From the NCBI GenBank assembly GCA_002353485.1, contig DEJS01000005.1, forward strand, positions 62,001 to 126,000: a stretch of 64,000 bases of DNA, written 5' to 3'. This DNA is from Prevotella sp. UBA2742. GTDB taxonomy: Bacteria > Bacteroidota > Bacteroidia > Bacteroidales > Bacteroidaceae. Positions within the stretch are counted from its first letter, which is position 1. Every line of letters begins with the position of its first letter. The translations under genes were made by a program, and so were the position numbers. Below, one piece after another: positions 52,038 through 59,802 of the stretch. The notes beneath the pieces are model-generated. The model saw only the letters and a program-made list of their open reading frames with translations. It searched no databases and had not been told where the DNA came from.

Positions 52038-53175
52038 GGCTCTCTTTATAAGCATTTTGTAGTGGTCCGTAGTAGGGGTGTTCCTTTATTAGCGCTGGGT
52101 GCCGGGCCAGGGGCAGCAGGCGCAGTGCAAAGGCGCGGTATGCCATCGTCTGGCGCAGCAGGCCGATGTACTTCAGTGCCACCTGTGGGTAGCCCGTGAC
52201 GAGGTTCGTCTCCACCAGCCGGCGCAGGGCCCTGCCGCTCTTGTTGTGGTTAGGGATGGCCTCCATGGCCTCGAAGGCGGCACGCTGCGACATCTGGGCC
52301 ATGCCAATCTGCATGCACACCTCGCTCATAAGGAAGGCGCCGGCCTGGCTGTGCATAGCACCCTTCGAGAGGCTGATGCTACGATTCAGTTCCTGTTCAC
52401 TGATGTGGTGCAGATGGAACCGTGCCACCTGTACAGCATTCTGTATGGCCGCAGCGGGCGAGTCGGCGTAGTCGGCCACGATGTCGGCCCAGCGCCCCTG
52501 GCGTATCTGCCAGTCACAGCGCATCTCGTCGGCACTGCCCATGTGGTGCATCTCCCAGTAGTAGTCAACGCCCCTTGCCAGCTGTCGCAGCGGGTAGGGA
52601 GCCACGTAGCTGCTGGTATAGATGCTGCAGGCCAGCAGCACGGCAGCGGCGGGCACGGCCTTGAGGCGGCAGCGCAGCAGCACCATGGCCACGGCAGGCC
52701 CCGTCAGCCAGTACCCCGCGGTCATCGTCAGCAGCACGGCGCCCCACATCGTCATGCCCTGCCTGGGCATTGCGAGCATCATTGCCGCTGCCATCAGCAG
52801 GGCTACGGTAAGGGTCAGCGGAACATATACCTGTATGGCCAGCACAGCTACGACAACGGCGGCCAGGGGCGACCACAGCCTGTGCTGCCATCCCAGCAGG
52901 CGGAACGTTACCCACTGTGCCGTCAGGCACAGCACGGCATATACCGCAGCGCCCCACAGTGGATGGTAGAAGCATTGCACCAGACACTCGCCCACATATT
53001 GAGCCAGCCCACCGGGCACGAGGAGGCGCTGCACCAGATAGTCCGTGTTCCACAGAAACAGCTGCGACGCCTCGCGGGCCGCCATCAGCCACGGATAGCG
53101 TGCCATAAGAAATCCCCCCACAGCCAGTGCTACAGCAAGGTGTAGGGGGAAGAGTCTTGAGAAGTATTCTTTCAC
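52021..53175 (-). CDS. DUF6057-type polytopic membrane protein
   Basis: 384 residues with a GTG start at 53175. About six hydrophobic helices lie within residues 10-190 (HLAVALAVGGFLMARYP, VYAVLCLTAQWVTFRLL, AVVVAVLAIQVYVPLTLTV). A soluble helical, TPR-like half follows (~220-370). This matches the DUF6057 layout as I know it; function unknown. It overlaps the CxxCH/PD40 gene, so the two products probably act together in the envelope. Confidence 0.65.
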   Translation of the reverse strand: MKEYFSRLFPLHLAVALAVGGFLMARYPWLMAAREASQLFLWNTDYLVQRLLVPGGLAQYVGECLVQCFYHPLWGAAVYAVLCLTAQWVTFRLLGWQHRLWSPLAAVVVAVLAIQVYVPLTLTVALLMAAAMMLAMPRQGMTMWGAVLLTMTAGYWLTGPAVAMVLLRCRLKAVPAAAVLLACSIYTSSYVAPYPLRQLARGVDYYWEMHHMGSADEMRCDWQIRQGRWADIVADYADSPAAAIQNAVQVARFHLHHISEQELNRSISLSKGAMHSQAGAFLMSEVCMQIGMAQMSQRAAFEAMEAIPNHNKSGRALRRLVETNLVTGYPQVALKYIGLLRQTMAYRAFALRLLPLARHPALIKEHPYYGPLQNAYKESHDTFF

Positions 53176-53188
53176 TTCAAAGTCGGGT

Positions 53189-54379
53189 TTAAACCAGGTT
53201 CATCGTGTCGGTAGCTATCATCAGCTCCTCGTCGGTGGGGATGACAACGACCTTCACCTTCGAGTCGTCGGCCGAGATGATGGCCTCCTCGCCGCGGATG
53301 TTGTTCTTCTGCTCGTCGAACTTCACACCCAGGAACTCCAGACCCTTGCACACCTCAGAGCGCATAGAAATCTGGTTCTCACCTACGCCGGCAGTGAAGA
53401 CGATGACGTCGACGCCACCCATGGCGGCAGCGTATGCACCGATATACTTCTTGATACGGTAGAAGTACATGTCCTGTGCCAGCTTGGCACGCTCGTCGCC
53501 GGCCTTGGCGGCGTTCTCCACGTCGCGCATGTCGCTCGAGCCACCGGTGATACCGGCCACGCCGCTCTTCTTGTTCAGCAGGTTCGACATGCCGTCGGCA
53601 TCCAGACCCAGCTTCTTCTCGATAAAGGTCACGGCACCGCCGTCGATGTCGCCCGAGCGGGTACCCATGACGAGGCCCTCCAGAGGTGTCAGACCCATCG
53701 ACGTGTCTACGCACTTGCCGTCAACGACAGCAGCGATAGAACCGCCGTTGCCCACGTGGCACGTAATGACCTTCGTGCCCTCAGCCTTCATGCCCAGGAA
53801 CTCCAGCGCGCGGGCGCTGACGTAACGGTGGCTTGTGCCGTGGAAACCGTAGCGGCGCACACCGTACTTCTCGTACAGCTCGTAGGGAATGGCATACATA
53901 TAAGCCTTGGCGGGCATGGTCTGGTGGAAGGCCGTGTCGAAGACGCCCACCTGGGGCAGACCGGGCATCAGCTCCTTCACGGCGTTCACACCCTTCAGGT
54001 TGGCAGGGTTATGCAGCGGTGCCAGATCGCTCACGGCCTCAAAGGCCTCCAGCACCTCATCGGTCAGCAGTACCGACTTGTTGAACTTCTCGCCGCCGTG
54101 CACCATGCGGTGACCCACGGCGTCAATCTCCTTCAGGTCCTTGATGACTCCTATCTCGGGGTCGGTCAGCAGCGAGAAGATGAACTTCACACCCTCCGTG
54201 TGCTCGGGGATGTCGTGCATAATCTGCTTCTTCTCACCATTAGCCAGCTTCACCTTCACGAAGGCGCCGTCCAAGCCCACACGCTCGGCACCGCCACTGG
54301 TCATCACACTCTTGTCGTCCATATTGTACAGTGCGTACTTGATTGACGACGAACCACAGTTTAATACTAATATCTTCAT
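53189..54379 (-). CDS. ackA: Acetate kinase
   Basis: 396 residues. It converts acetyl phosphate and ADP to acetate and ATP. Signatures: 'MKILVLNCGSSSIKYAL' at the start and 'VRRYGFHGTSHRYVS' plus 'VITCHVGNGGSIAAV' (phosphate and nucleotide loops). It is 8 bp downstream of pta, forming the acetate fermentation pair that yields ATP during anaerobic growth. Confidence 0.97.
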   Translation of the reverse strand: MKILVLNCGSSSIKYALYNMDDKSVMTSGGAERVGLDGAFVKVKLANGEKKQIMHDIPEHTEGVKFIFSLLTDPEIGVIKDLKEIDAVGHRMVHGGEKFNKSVLLTDEVLEAFEAVSDLAPLHNPANLKGVNAVKELMPGLPQVGVFDTAFHQTMPAKAYMYAIPYELYEKYGVRRYGFHGTSHRYVSARALEFLGMKAEGTKVITCHVGNGGSIAAVVDGKCVDTSMGLTPLEGLVMGTRSGDIDGGAVTFIEKKLGLDADGMSNLLNKKSGVAGITGGSSDMRDVENAAKAGDERAKLAQDMYFYRIKKYIGAYAAAMGGVDVIVFTAGVGENQISMRSEVCKGLEFLGVKFDEQKNNIRGEEAIISADDSKVKVVVIPTDEELMIATDTMNLV

Positions 54380-54387
54380 AATCTTTT

Positions 54388-55398
54388 TTACTTCTTAGCA
54401 TCCATAGCCTGACAAGCCGTGATGGCAACCATATAGTAAATATCGTCTACCGAGCAGCCGCGCGACAGGTCGTTCACCGGGCGGGCGATACCCTGCAGGA
54501 TGGGGCCGATGGCGATGGCGTCGCCCAGTCGCTGCACGAGCTTATAGCCGATGTTGCCCACCTCGAGGTTGGGGAATACCAGCACGTTGGCCTTGCCGGC
54601 AATGTCGCTGCCGGGAGCCTTCTTGGCGCCTACGCTGGGCACGAGGGCGGCGTCGGCCTGCAGCTCGCCGTCTATCTTCAGCGTCGGGTCCATCTCCTTG
54701 GCCAGGCGGGTGGCCTCTATCACCTTGTCGCACACCTCGTGCTTGGCGCTGCCCTTCGTCGAGAAGCTCAGCATGGCCACGCGGGGCTCTTCGAAACCGG
54801 CCACCGACTTGGCGGTCTGTGCCGTACATACAGCAAACTGTGCCAGCTGGTTGGCATCGGGCATGGGGGTCACGGCAACGTCGGCCACTACCAGTACGCC
54901 ATTCTCGCCGAACTGCTTCTCCTTGGAGATGAGCAGCAGACCGCCGCTGACGCAGTTGATGCCCGGCGAGCACTTGATAATCTGGAGTGCGGGACGCAGC
55001 GTGTCGCCCGTCGTAGACAGTGCACCGCTAATCTGGCCGTCGGCACCTTCCGTCTTGATGATCATGCAGCCCAGGTACAGGGGGTTCTTCACCAGCTCGC
55101 GGGCCTGCTCGATGGTCATGCCCTTCGACTTGCGAATCTCGGCCAGCTTCTCGGCCAGCTCTTCGCTCTTCTCGTAGTTCTCGGGGTCGATGAGTGTAGC
55201 CTTGCCGATGTTCTTAAGGCCCTTCTCCTTGGCCAGGGCAGCTACTTTCTCGGGGTTACCGATGAGGATGATGTCTGCAATGTCCTCTGCCAACACACGG
55301 TCGGCGGCACACAATGTGCGCTCCTCCTCTGCTTCGGGGAGCACGATGCGCTGCTTGTTACTCTTGGCGCGCGCAACGATCTGACTTAATAAATCCAT
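54388..55398 (-). CDS. pta: Phosphate acetyltransferase
   Basis: 336 residues, the short catalytic form lacking the N-terminal regulatory domains of the E. coli enzyme. It converts acetyl-CoA and phosphate to acetyl phosphate. Typical sequences: 'IVLPEAEEERTLCAADRVL', 'GALSTTGDTLRPALQIIK' and 'LVFPNLEVGNIGYKLVQRL'. First gene of the pta-ackA operon, with a TACCTTTG -7 box 44 nt upstream of its start. Confidence 0.96.
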   Translation of the reverse strand: MDLLSQIVARAKSNKQRIVLPEAEEERTLCAADRVLAEDIADIILIGNPEKVAALAKEKGLKNIGKATLIDPENYEKSEELAEKLAEIRKSKGMTIEQARELVKNPLYLGCMIIKTEGADGQISGALSTTGDTLRPALQIIKCSPGINCVSGGLLLISKEKQFGENGVLVVADVAVTPMPDANQLAQFAVCTAQTAKSVAGFEEPRVAMLSFSTKGSAKHEVCDKVIEATRLAKEMDPTLKIDGELQADAALVPSVGAKKAPGSDIAGKANVLVFPNLEVGNIGYKLVQRLGDAIAIGPILQGIARPVNDLSRGCSVDDIYYMVAITACQAMDAKK

Positions 55399-55442
55399 AG
55401 TTTGTTTTAATATTTAAAGTAAGTATCTCTCACGTCGGACTG

Positions 55443-55450
55443 CAAAGGTA
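55443..55450 (-). promoter_or_regulatory. pta-ackA promoter -7 box
   Basis: TACCTTTG followed by GCAGTCC on the minus strand. The -33 region falls in a GTGAAG repeat and has no clear TTTG. Confidence 0.6.
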
Positions 55451-55458
55451 CGAAATAA

Positions 55459-55490
55459 AGTGAAGAGTAAGGAGTGAAGCGTGAAGAATT
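55459..55490. repeat. GTGAAG-type dispersed repeat, copy upstream of pta
   Basis: AGTGAAGAGTAAGGAGTGAAGCGTGAAGAATT region. The part at 55472-55489 is identical to 48616-48633. It overlaps the upstream part of the pta promoter. Nothing else was seen in 55491-55574. Confidence 0.75.
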
Positions 55491-55574
55491 TGCTCCCGCC
55501 TTAATTTTTTTTCACTTTTCTTTCTCGCCGTTTATGTCTTTGCCCTTCGGTTTTCCTTCTTCGGCCTTGCTGCC

Positions 55575-56351
55575 TTACTCCAGCTCCTGGGTGAGGATGC
55601 TCTCCAGCTTCTCGGCCGACAGTCGCAGTTGGAACTCGCTGCGTATGGCTACGCTGATGCCGCCCGTCTCTTCAGACACTACGATGGCTATGCAGTCGCT
55701 CTCGTGTGTGATGCCCAGTGCGGCGCGGTGGCGCAGGCCCAGCTCCTTGGGTATGTTCAGGTCGTGCGACACGGGCAGTATGCAGCCAGCGGCCTTTATC
55801 TGATGGTTGGCAATGACCATGGCTCCGTCGTGCAGCGGTGAGTTCTTGAAGAAGAGGTTCTCTATGAGTCGCTGGCTCACGGTGGCATCGATGCGCTCGC
55901 CCGTGGCCACGATGTCGTCGAGTGGTGTGGCGCGCTGTATGACGATGAGTGCGCCCACCTTCTTCTTGCTCATCGACATGCACGACATGACGATGGGCAT
56001 GATGACCTGTTTCAGCCGGGCGCGGTCCTGCTTCTTGTCGCCCGTGGCAAACAGTCGGCGTATGACCTGAATGCGCTGGTGGGCGCCCAGGTTGTAGAGA
56101 AACTTGCGTATGTCGTCCTGGAAGAGGATGATCAGTGCTATCACTCCTACACTGACCAGCTTGTCCATGATGGACCCCAGCAGGCGCATTTCGAGCACCT
56201 GCGACACGACGAGCCACAGCACGACGAACACCATGATGCCCATGAAGACGTTCAGCGAGCGCGACTCCTTCATCAGCCTGTAGATGTAGAACAGCATCAG
56301 TGCCACGAGCACGATGTCGATGATATCTTTTATTCCAAATTCGAAAAACAC
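55575..56351 (-). CDS. cdaA: Diadenylate cyclase (c-di-AMP synthase), CdaA type
   Basis: 258 residues with a GTG start. Three N-terminal transmembrane helices (~10-25, 35-55, 62-78) precede the DAC domain with LHDGAMV (Asp-Gly-Ala, 175-177) and LRHRAALG (Arg-His-Arg, 207-209), the ATP-binding signatures. It makes c-di-AMP, which governs envelope and ion homeostasis. Located 12 bp downstream of folP, an arrangement I have seen in other Bacteroidetes; no glmM or CdaR is adjacent. Confidence 0.93.
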   Translation of the reverse strand: MFFEFGIKDIIDIVLVALMLFYIYRLMKESRSLNVFMGIMVFVVLWLVVSQVLEMRLLGSIMDKLVSVGVIALIILFQDDIRKFLYNLGAHQRIQVIRRLFATGDKKQDRARLKQVIMPIVMSCMSMSKKKVGALIVIQRATPLDDIVATGERIDATVSQRLIENLFFKNSPLHDGAMVIANHQIKAAGCILPVSHDLNIPKELGLRHRAALGITHESDCIAIVVSEETGGISVAIRSEFQLRLSAEKLESILTQELE

Positions 56352-56363
56352 CTTGTTTACTAT

Positions 56364-57224
56364 TTATTTTGATTCGTTGTTGTTTCCTTTCCTGTCGGGG
56401 TCCGGCTGTGCGGGGTTCGCCATGGCCTGCACCAGCCTGACGGTCTCGACGGCTTCCCTGACGTCGTGCACCCGCAGTATGGAGGCGCCTTTCAGCAGTG
56501 CTATGGCGTGGAGTGCCGTGGTGCCGTTGAGTGCTCCTTGTGGGTCGGTGTCCAGCAGGCGGTATATCATTGACTTGCGCGACAGGCCTACCAGCAGCGG
56601 CAGTCCGACCATGGCCATGCGCTCCATCTGGGCCAGCACCTGGTAGTTCTGCTGCAGCGTCTTGCCGAAGCCGAAGCCGGGGTCGAGCACGATGTCTTTC
56701 TGTCCCATGGTGCGCAGTGTGTCTACGGTCTGTGCGAAGTCCAGCAGTATGTCGCGGACGGTGGCCTTGCGCGACATGTATATGTAGGGCACGCCGAGGC
56801 GTACCACCATGCGCAGCATGTCGTCGGGCCGCTCGGTAGGGTCGCCCGTCAGCGGACCGCCTACGTCGTTGATGATGTCGGCGCCGTACTCCTCGACGGC
56901 TCTGCGTGCCACCTGGGGGCGGTAGGTGTCGATGCTCACCACGCTCTCGGGTGCTATGCGCCGCACGATGGCCAGTGCCGTGCTCAGGCGCTTCCATTCC
57001 TCGTCCTCGCTGACGGGCTGTCCGCCGGGACGGGTGGAGCATGCCCCTACGTCGACGATGGCAGCGCCCTCGGCGAGCACCTGTTCCACGCGGCGGGCCA
57101 CGGCGTCGTCGGTCTGCTGCCGGCTGTCGGCAAAGAACGAGTCGGGGGTCACGTTCACAATGCCCATCACGCGCGGCTCGCTGAGGCTCAGCAGCCGTCC
57201 GTTGCAGTTCAGCGTATAGTCCAT
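56364..57224 (-). CDS. folP: Dihydropteroate synthase
   Basis: 286 residues from the ATG at 57224; the longer frame starting at 57272 crosses the promoter. It joins a pterin to p-aminobenzoate in folate synthesis and is the sulfonamide target. Signatures: 'VMGIVNVTPDSFFADSR' (N-terminal), 'VDVGACSTRPGG', 'DIINDVGG', 'IVLDPGFGFGK' and 'LVGLSRKSM'. First gene of folP-cdaA. Confidence 0.96.
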   Translation of the reverse strand: MDYTLNCNGRLLSLSEPRVMGIVNVTPDSFFADSRQQTDDAVARRVEQVLAEGAAIVDVGACSTRPGGQPVSEDEEWKRLSTALAIVRRIAPESVVSIDTYRPQVARRAVEEYGADIINDVGGPLTGDPTERPDDMLRMVVRLGVPYIYMSRKATVRDILLDFAQTVDTLRTMGQKDIVLDPGFGFGKTLQQNYQVLAQMERMAMVGLPLLVGLSRKSMIYRLLDTDPQGALNGTTALHAIALLKGASILRVHDVREAVETVRLVQAMANPAQPDPDRKGNNNESK

Positions 57225-57228
57225 GATG

Positions 57229-57260
57229 CAAAGATACGCTAAAAGTTTGAGACGCGCAAA
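57229..57260 (-). promoter_or_regulatory. Promoter of folP-cdaA (leaderless)
   Basis: Minus strand: TTTG (57257-57260), 20-bp gap, TATCTTTG (57229-57236). Only 4 nt separate the -7 box from the ATG, so transcription should start at or next to the start codon. Confidence 0.75.
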
Positions 57261-57320
57261 TAATTTGTCCAAAAACTACACCCCGCGGGTGCGGGTGGGG
57301 TTTTCGGTCCCGTCGCCCTC

Positions 57321-57421
57321 CCGTTCATGTTCAGTATTTGTTCAGTATTTCTTCAGTATTTCTTCAGTCATTCACTGGACAAATACTGGACATATACTGG
57401 ACAAATACTGGACATGAAGCG
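57321..57421. repeat. Two 11-bp tandem arrays forming a long inverted repeat
   Basis: Left array: TTCAGTATTTG-type units at 57330, 57341, 57352, 57363. Right array: ACTGGACAAAT-type units at 57374, 57385, 57396, 57407. The reverse complement of the left array aligns with the right (ACTGAACATGAA vs ACTGGACATGAA, and so on), giving arms of ~45 bp with few mismatches, several of which could form G-U pairs in RNA. It lies between the HhH gene end and the folP promoter; no gene is present in 57261-57487. Confidence 0.88.
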
Positions 57422-57487
57422 GACTTGGGCGGGTGCTATAGGCGGGGTGAGCGGACGGGGGAGTGGGGCGGAAATGGGGGTGGCGGT

Positions 57488-58450
57488 TCAGTACTCGACG
57501 TAGGGTTCGAGGCGGCGGATGGCTTCGGGCGGGAAGTCGCGCGAGAAGCTGAGCTGCTGTAGGCTTTTCAGTGGTCCGTGGCGTCGGCGGTAGTCTACAA
57601 TGGCTTTGGCCTGGAAGTAGTTGATGTATGGATGGCGCTTCAGTTGCGAGATGCTGAGGCTGTTGACGGGCAGCTTTCGGGGCGTGGGGTGGTCGACGAC
57701 GAAGTATTGCTTGGCCTCGGCGGGGAAGTTTTCTATCTCGTCGAGCTGGTCGACGCTGACGTAGCCTCCCAGCCAGCGTCCGTAGCGCAGTATCTGGGCG
57801 GCGTAGTAGTGTCCGATGCCCGGCACGCGCCGCAGGTCGTCGGCGTCGGCGGTGTTGAGTTCGATGTGCTGGCCGGGCTTCAGTTTCACGGGGTATTCCA
57901 GACTATCGCGCGCCGTGCCGTTGGCGGTGCGTGTGTCGGTGCTGTCGCTGGCGGCGGCGTCACGGTAGGCGGTGTGGTCGGCGGTGGCGGTGTGACGTCT
58001 GCCGATGAGTGTGGCGGCGGGCAGGTAGTCGGCAGAGATGCGTATGTAGGGGGCCAGCTCGCGGTACTGCTTGCGGGTGAGTCCGTAGAGTCGGGCAAAG
58101 TCCTCGCGGGTGCGGTAGATGCCGCCGCGGGCTCGGTAGCGGTGGATGTTGCGCACCTGCCAGGGCTGCAGTCCCAGGCGCAGCAGCTGTGTGGAGTCGG
58201 CGGTGTTGGGGTCGAAGCTGAAGCGTTCGGCCCTGTGGGTCGGGGCTACGGCGTAGTAGGTGGTGCGGGCATGTGCGTCGCGTGGTGTCCGGCGTGTGGT
58301 GTGGCGGGTGGTGTGTGGTGTCCGGCGTGGCGAGGGTCGGCTGTCGGCCTGAGGATGGTATGTCGTAAAGAGGAAGTACAGGAGTGCCGCCACGGCCAGC
58401 ATGGCGACTGCCACTGTGACCCAGAAGATGCGCCGGTCGTTGCGGTTCAT
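57488..58450 (-). CDS. ComEA-like helix-hairpin-helix protein, membrane-anchored
   Basis: 320 residues from the ATG at 58450. One N-terminal transmembrane helix (~9-29), then a basic Arg/Thr/Pro/His-rich spacer (~35-75). At least three HhH-type units follow: ~80-135 (FDPNTADSTQLLRLGLQPWQ), ~195-245 (IELNTADADDLRRVPGIGHYY) and ~265-320 (INYFQAKAIVDYRRRHGPLKSL). HhH motifs bind DNA without sequence specificity; ComEA-type proteins act in DNA uptake, but this is not proven here. The start overlaps the stop of the SNF transporter by 4 bases. Confidence 0.83.
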   Translation of the reverse strand: MNRNDRRIFWVTVAVAMLAVAALLYFLFTTYHPQADSRPSPRRTPHTTRHTTRRTPRDAHARTTYYAVAPTHRAERFSFDPNTADSTQLLRLGLQPWQVRNIHRYRARGGIYRTREDFARLYGLTRKQYRELAPYIRISADYLPAATLIGRRHTATADHTAYRDAAASDSTDTRTANGTARDSLEYPVKLKPGQHIELNTADADDLRRVPGIGHYYAAQILRYGRWLGGYVSVDQLDEIENFPAEAKQYFVVDHPTPRKLPVNSLSISQLKRHPYINYFQAKAIVDYRRRHGPLKSLQQLSFSRDFPPEAIRRLEPYVEY

Positions 58451-59802
58451 ATCACGCCGAGCTGGTGTAGGAAGATGAGGACGATGGCTATGGGGCAGAC
58501 GTAGCGTACGGCAAAGCGGTAGACGGGCAGTAGGCGGGCAGAGAGTGTGCCCTGGTTGGTGAACTCGTCGGCTACGACCTGTCGGGGGATGTACCAGCCT
58601 ACGAAGAGGCAGGTGAGCAGTGCGCCCAGGGGCAGCATGATGTTGGCGGTGAGCATGTCGCAGGCGTCCATGAGCGACAGGCCCATGACGCTGATGTCCG
58701 GGCAGGCACCGACGGAGAGGGCGCAGAACGTGCAGAGCACGGAGGCCACGGCGGTGAGTATCCAGGCGGCGCGCTGGCGCGGCAGGTGCAGCTCCTCGGT
58801 AAAGAAGGCGGTGCCTATCTCGTGCATCGAGATGGTGCTGGTGAGGGCGGCAAAAACCAGCAGGGCGTAGAACATGATGCTGACGACGTAGCCCACTGCG
58901 GGCATGGCGCCAAAGGCCTGCTGGAAGACGTTGGGCAGGGTGATGAAGATGAGCGACGGTCCTGAGTCGGGGTTGACGCCCACGCTGTAGGCGGCGGGGA
59001 ATATCATCAGTCCGGCGAGGATGGCAATGAGCGTGTCGAGCAGCGCTATCTGTGCGGCCGAGTGCAGCAGGTTGGTGCGCCGCGAGAAGTAGCTGGCGTA
59101 GGTGCACAGGCACGCGGTGCCCAGCGAGAGCGAGAAGAAGGCCTGTCCGAGGGCTTCGAGCAGGACGCTGCCGGAGACCTTCGAGAAGTCGGGCTTGAAG
59201 AGGAACTCGATGCCGGCCGAGGCACCTGGCAGCAGGCACGAGGCCACTACGATGACGATGAGCAGCAGCAGCAGTATGGGCATGAGCAGCTTGGAGGCCC
59301 GCTCGATGCCGCTGCGCACGCCGCGCACCACGACCAGGTGGGTGATGAGCACGAAGGCCACGCCCCACACGACAGGCTTCAGCGGGTGGCTGGAAAAGCT
59401 GACGAAGTAGTTGCGTACATAGTCGGCATTGCCACTGACATGACCGGACACGGATGCCCACAGGTACTGAAGGCACCACCCGGCGACGACGGCATAGAAG
59501 CCCAGTATGATGGTTGAGGTGAGGATGCCCAGATAGCCCACCAGCCGCCATGGACGGCCGCCGGACAGCGCGTCGTAGGCGCGGGCGGCGTTGGTCTGCG
59601 CGTGGCGGCCGACGATGAACTCGCTGAGCATGCCCGGTATGCCGAGCAGCAGGATGCACCCCACGTAAATCAGTATGAAGGCGGCGCCGCCGTTCTGGCC
59701 CGTCATATAGGGGAAGCGCCATACGTTGCCCAGTCCTACTGCCGACCCGGCCGTGGCCAGCACGATGCCGAGCTTGGAGCCGAAATTGCCGCGGTTTTTC
59801 AT
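58447..59802 (-). CDS. Sodium-dependent transporter, SNF/NSS family (copy 2)
   Basis: 451 residues from the ATG at 59802 (the longer open frame upstream is antisense or out of place). About 11-12 transmembrane helices. Signature start 'GIVLATAGSAVGLGNVWRFPYMTGQNGG' marks the NSS family, whose bacterial members import amino acids with sodium. It follows the paralogue at 59799 with a 4-bp overlap and precedes the HhH gene with a 4-bp overlap, so the three are co-transcribed. Confidence 0.92.
   Translation of the reverse strand: MKNRGNFGSKLGIVLATAGSAVGLGNVWRFPYMTGQNGGAAFILIYVGCILLLGIPGMLSEFIVGRHAQTNAARAYDALSGGRPWRLVGYLGILTSTIILGFYAVVAGWCLQYLWASVSGHVSGNADYVRNYFVSFSSHPLKPVVWGVAFVLITHLVVVRGVRSGIERASKLLMPILLLLLIVIVVASCLLPGASAGIEFLFKPDFSKVSGSVLLEALGQAFFSLSLGTACLCTYASYFSRRTNLLHSAAQIALLDTLIAILAGLMIFPAAYSVGVNPDSGPSLIFITLPNVFQQAFGAMPAVGYVVSIMFYALLVFAALTSTISMHEIGTAFFTEELHLPRQRAAWILTAVASVLCTFCALSVGACPDISVMGLSLMDACDMLTANIMLPLGALLTCLFVGWYIPRQVVADEFTNQGTLSARLLPVYRFAVRYVCPIAIVLIFLHQLGVI

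Noticed and set aside
55672..57231. A 519-codon open frame overlapping folP and cdaA on the same strand
   Set aside because: Arg/His/Gly-rich, shifted-frame translation of GC-rich coding sequence; the overlapped frames are clear folP and cdaA.
57330..57417. Plasmid-like iterons marking a replication origin
   Set aside because: 11-bp arrays are present, but there is no replication gene nearby and the flanks are housekeeping genes.
58451..59722. Extension of the HhH gene to a 744-codon frame
   Set aside because: The upstream ~420 codons are an out-of-frame reading of the SNF transporter. The transmembrane start at 58450 fits the family.
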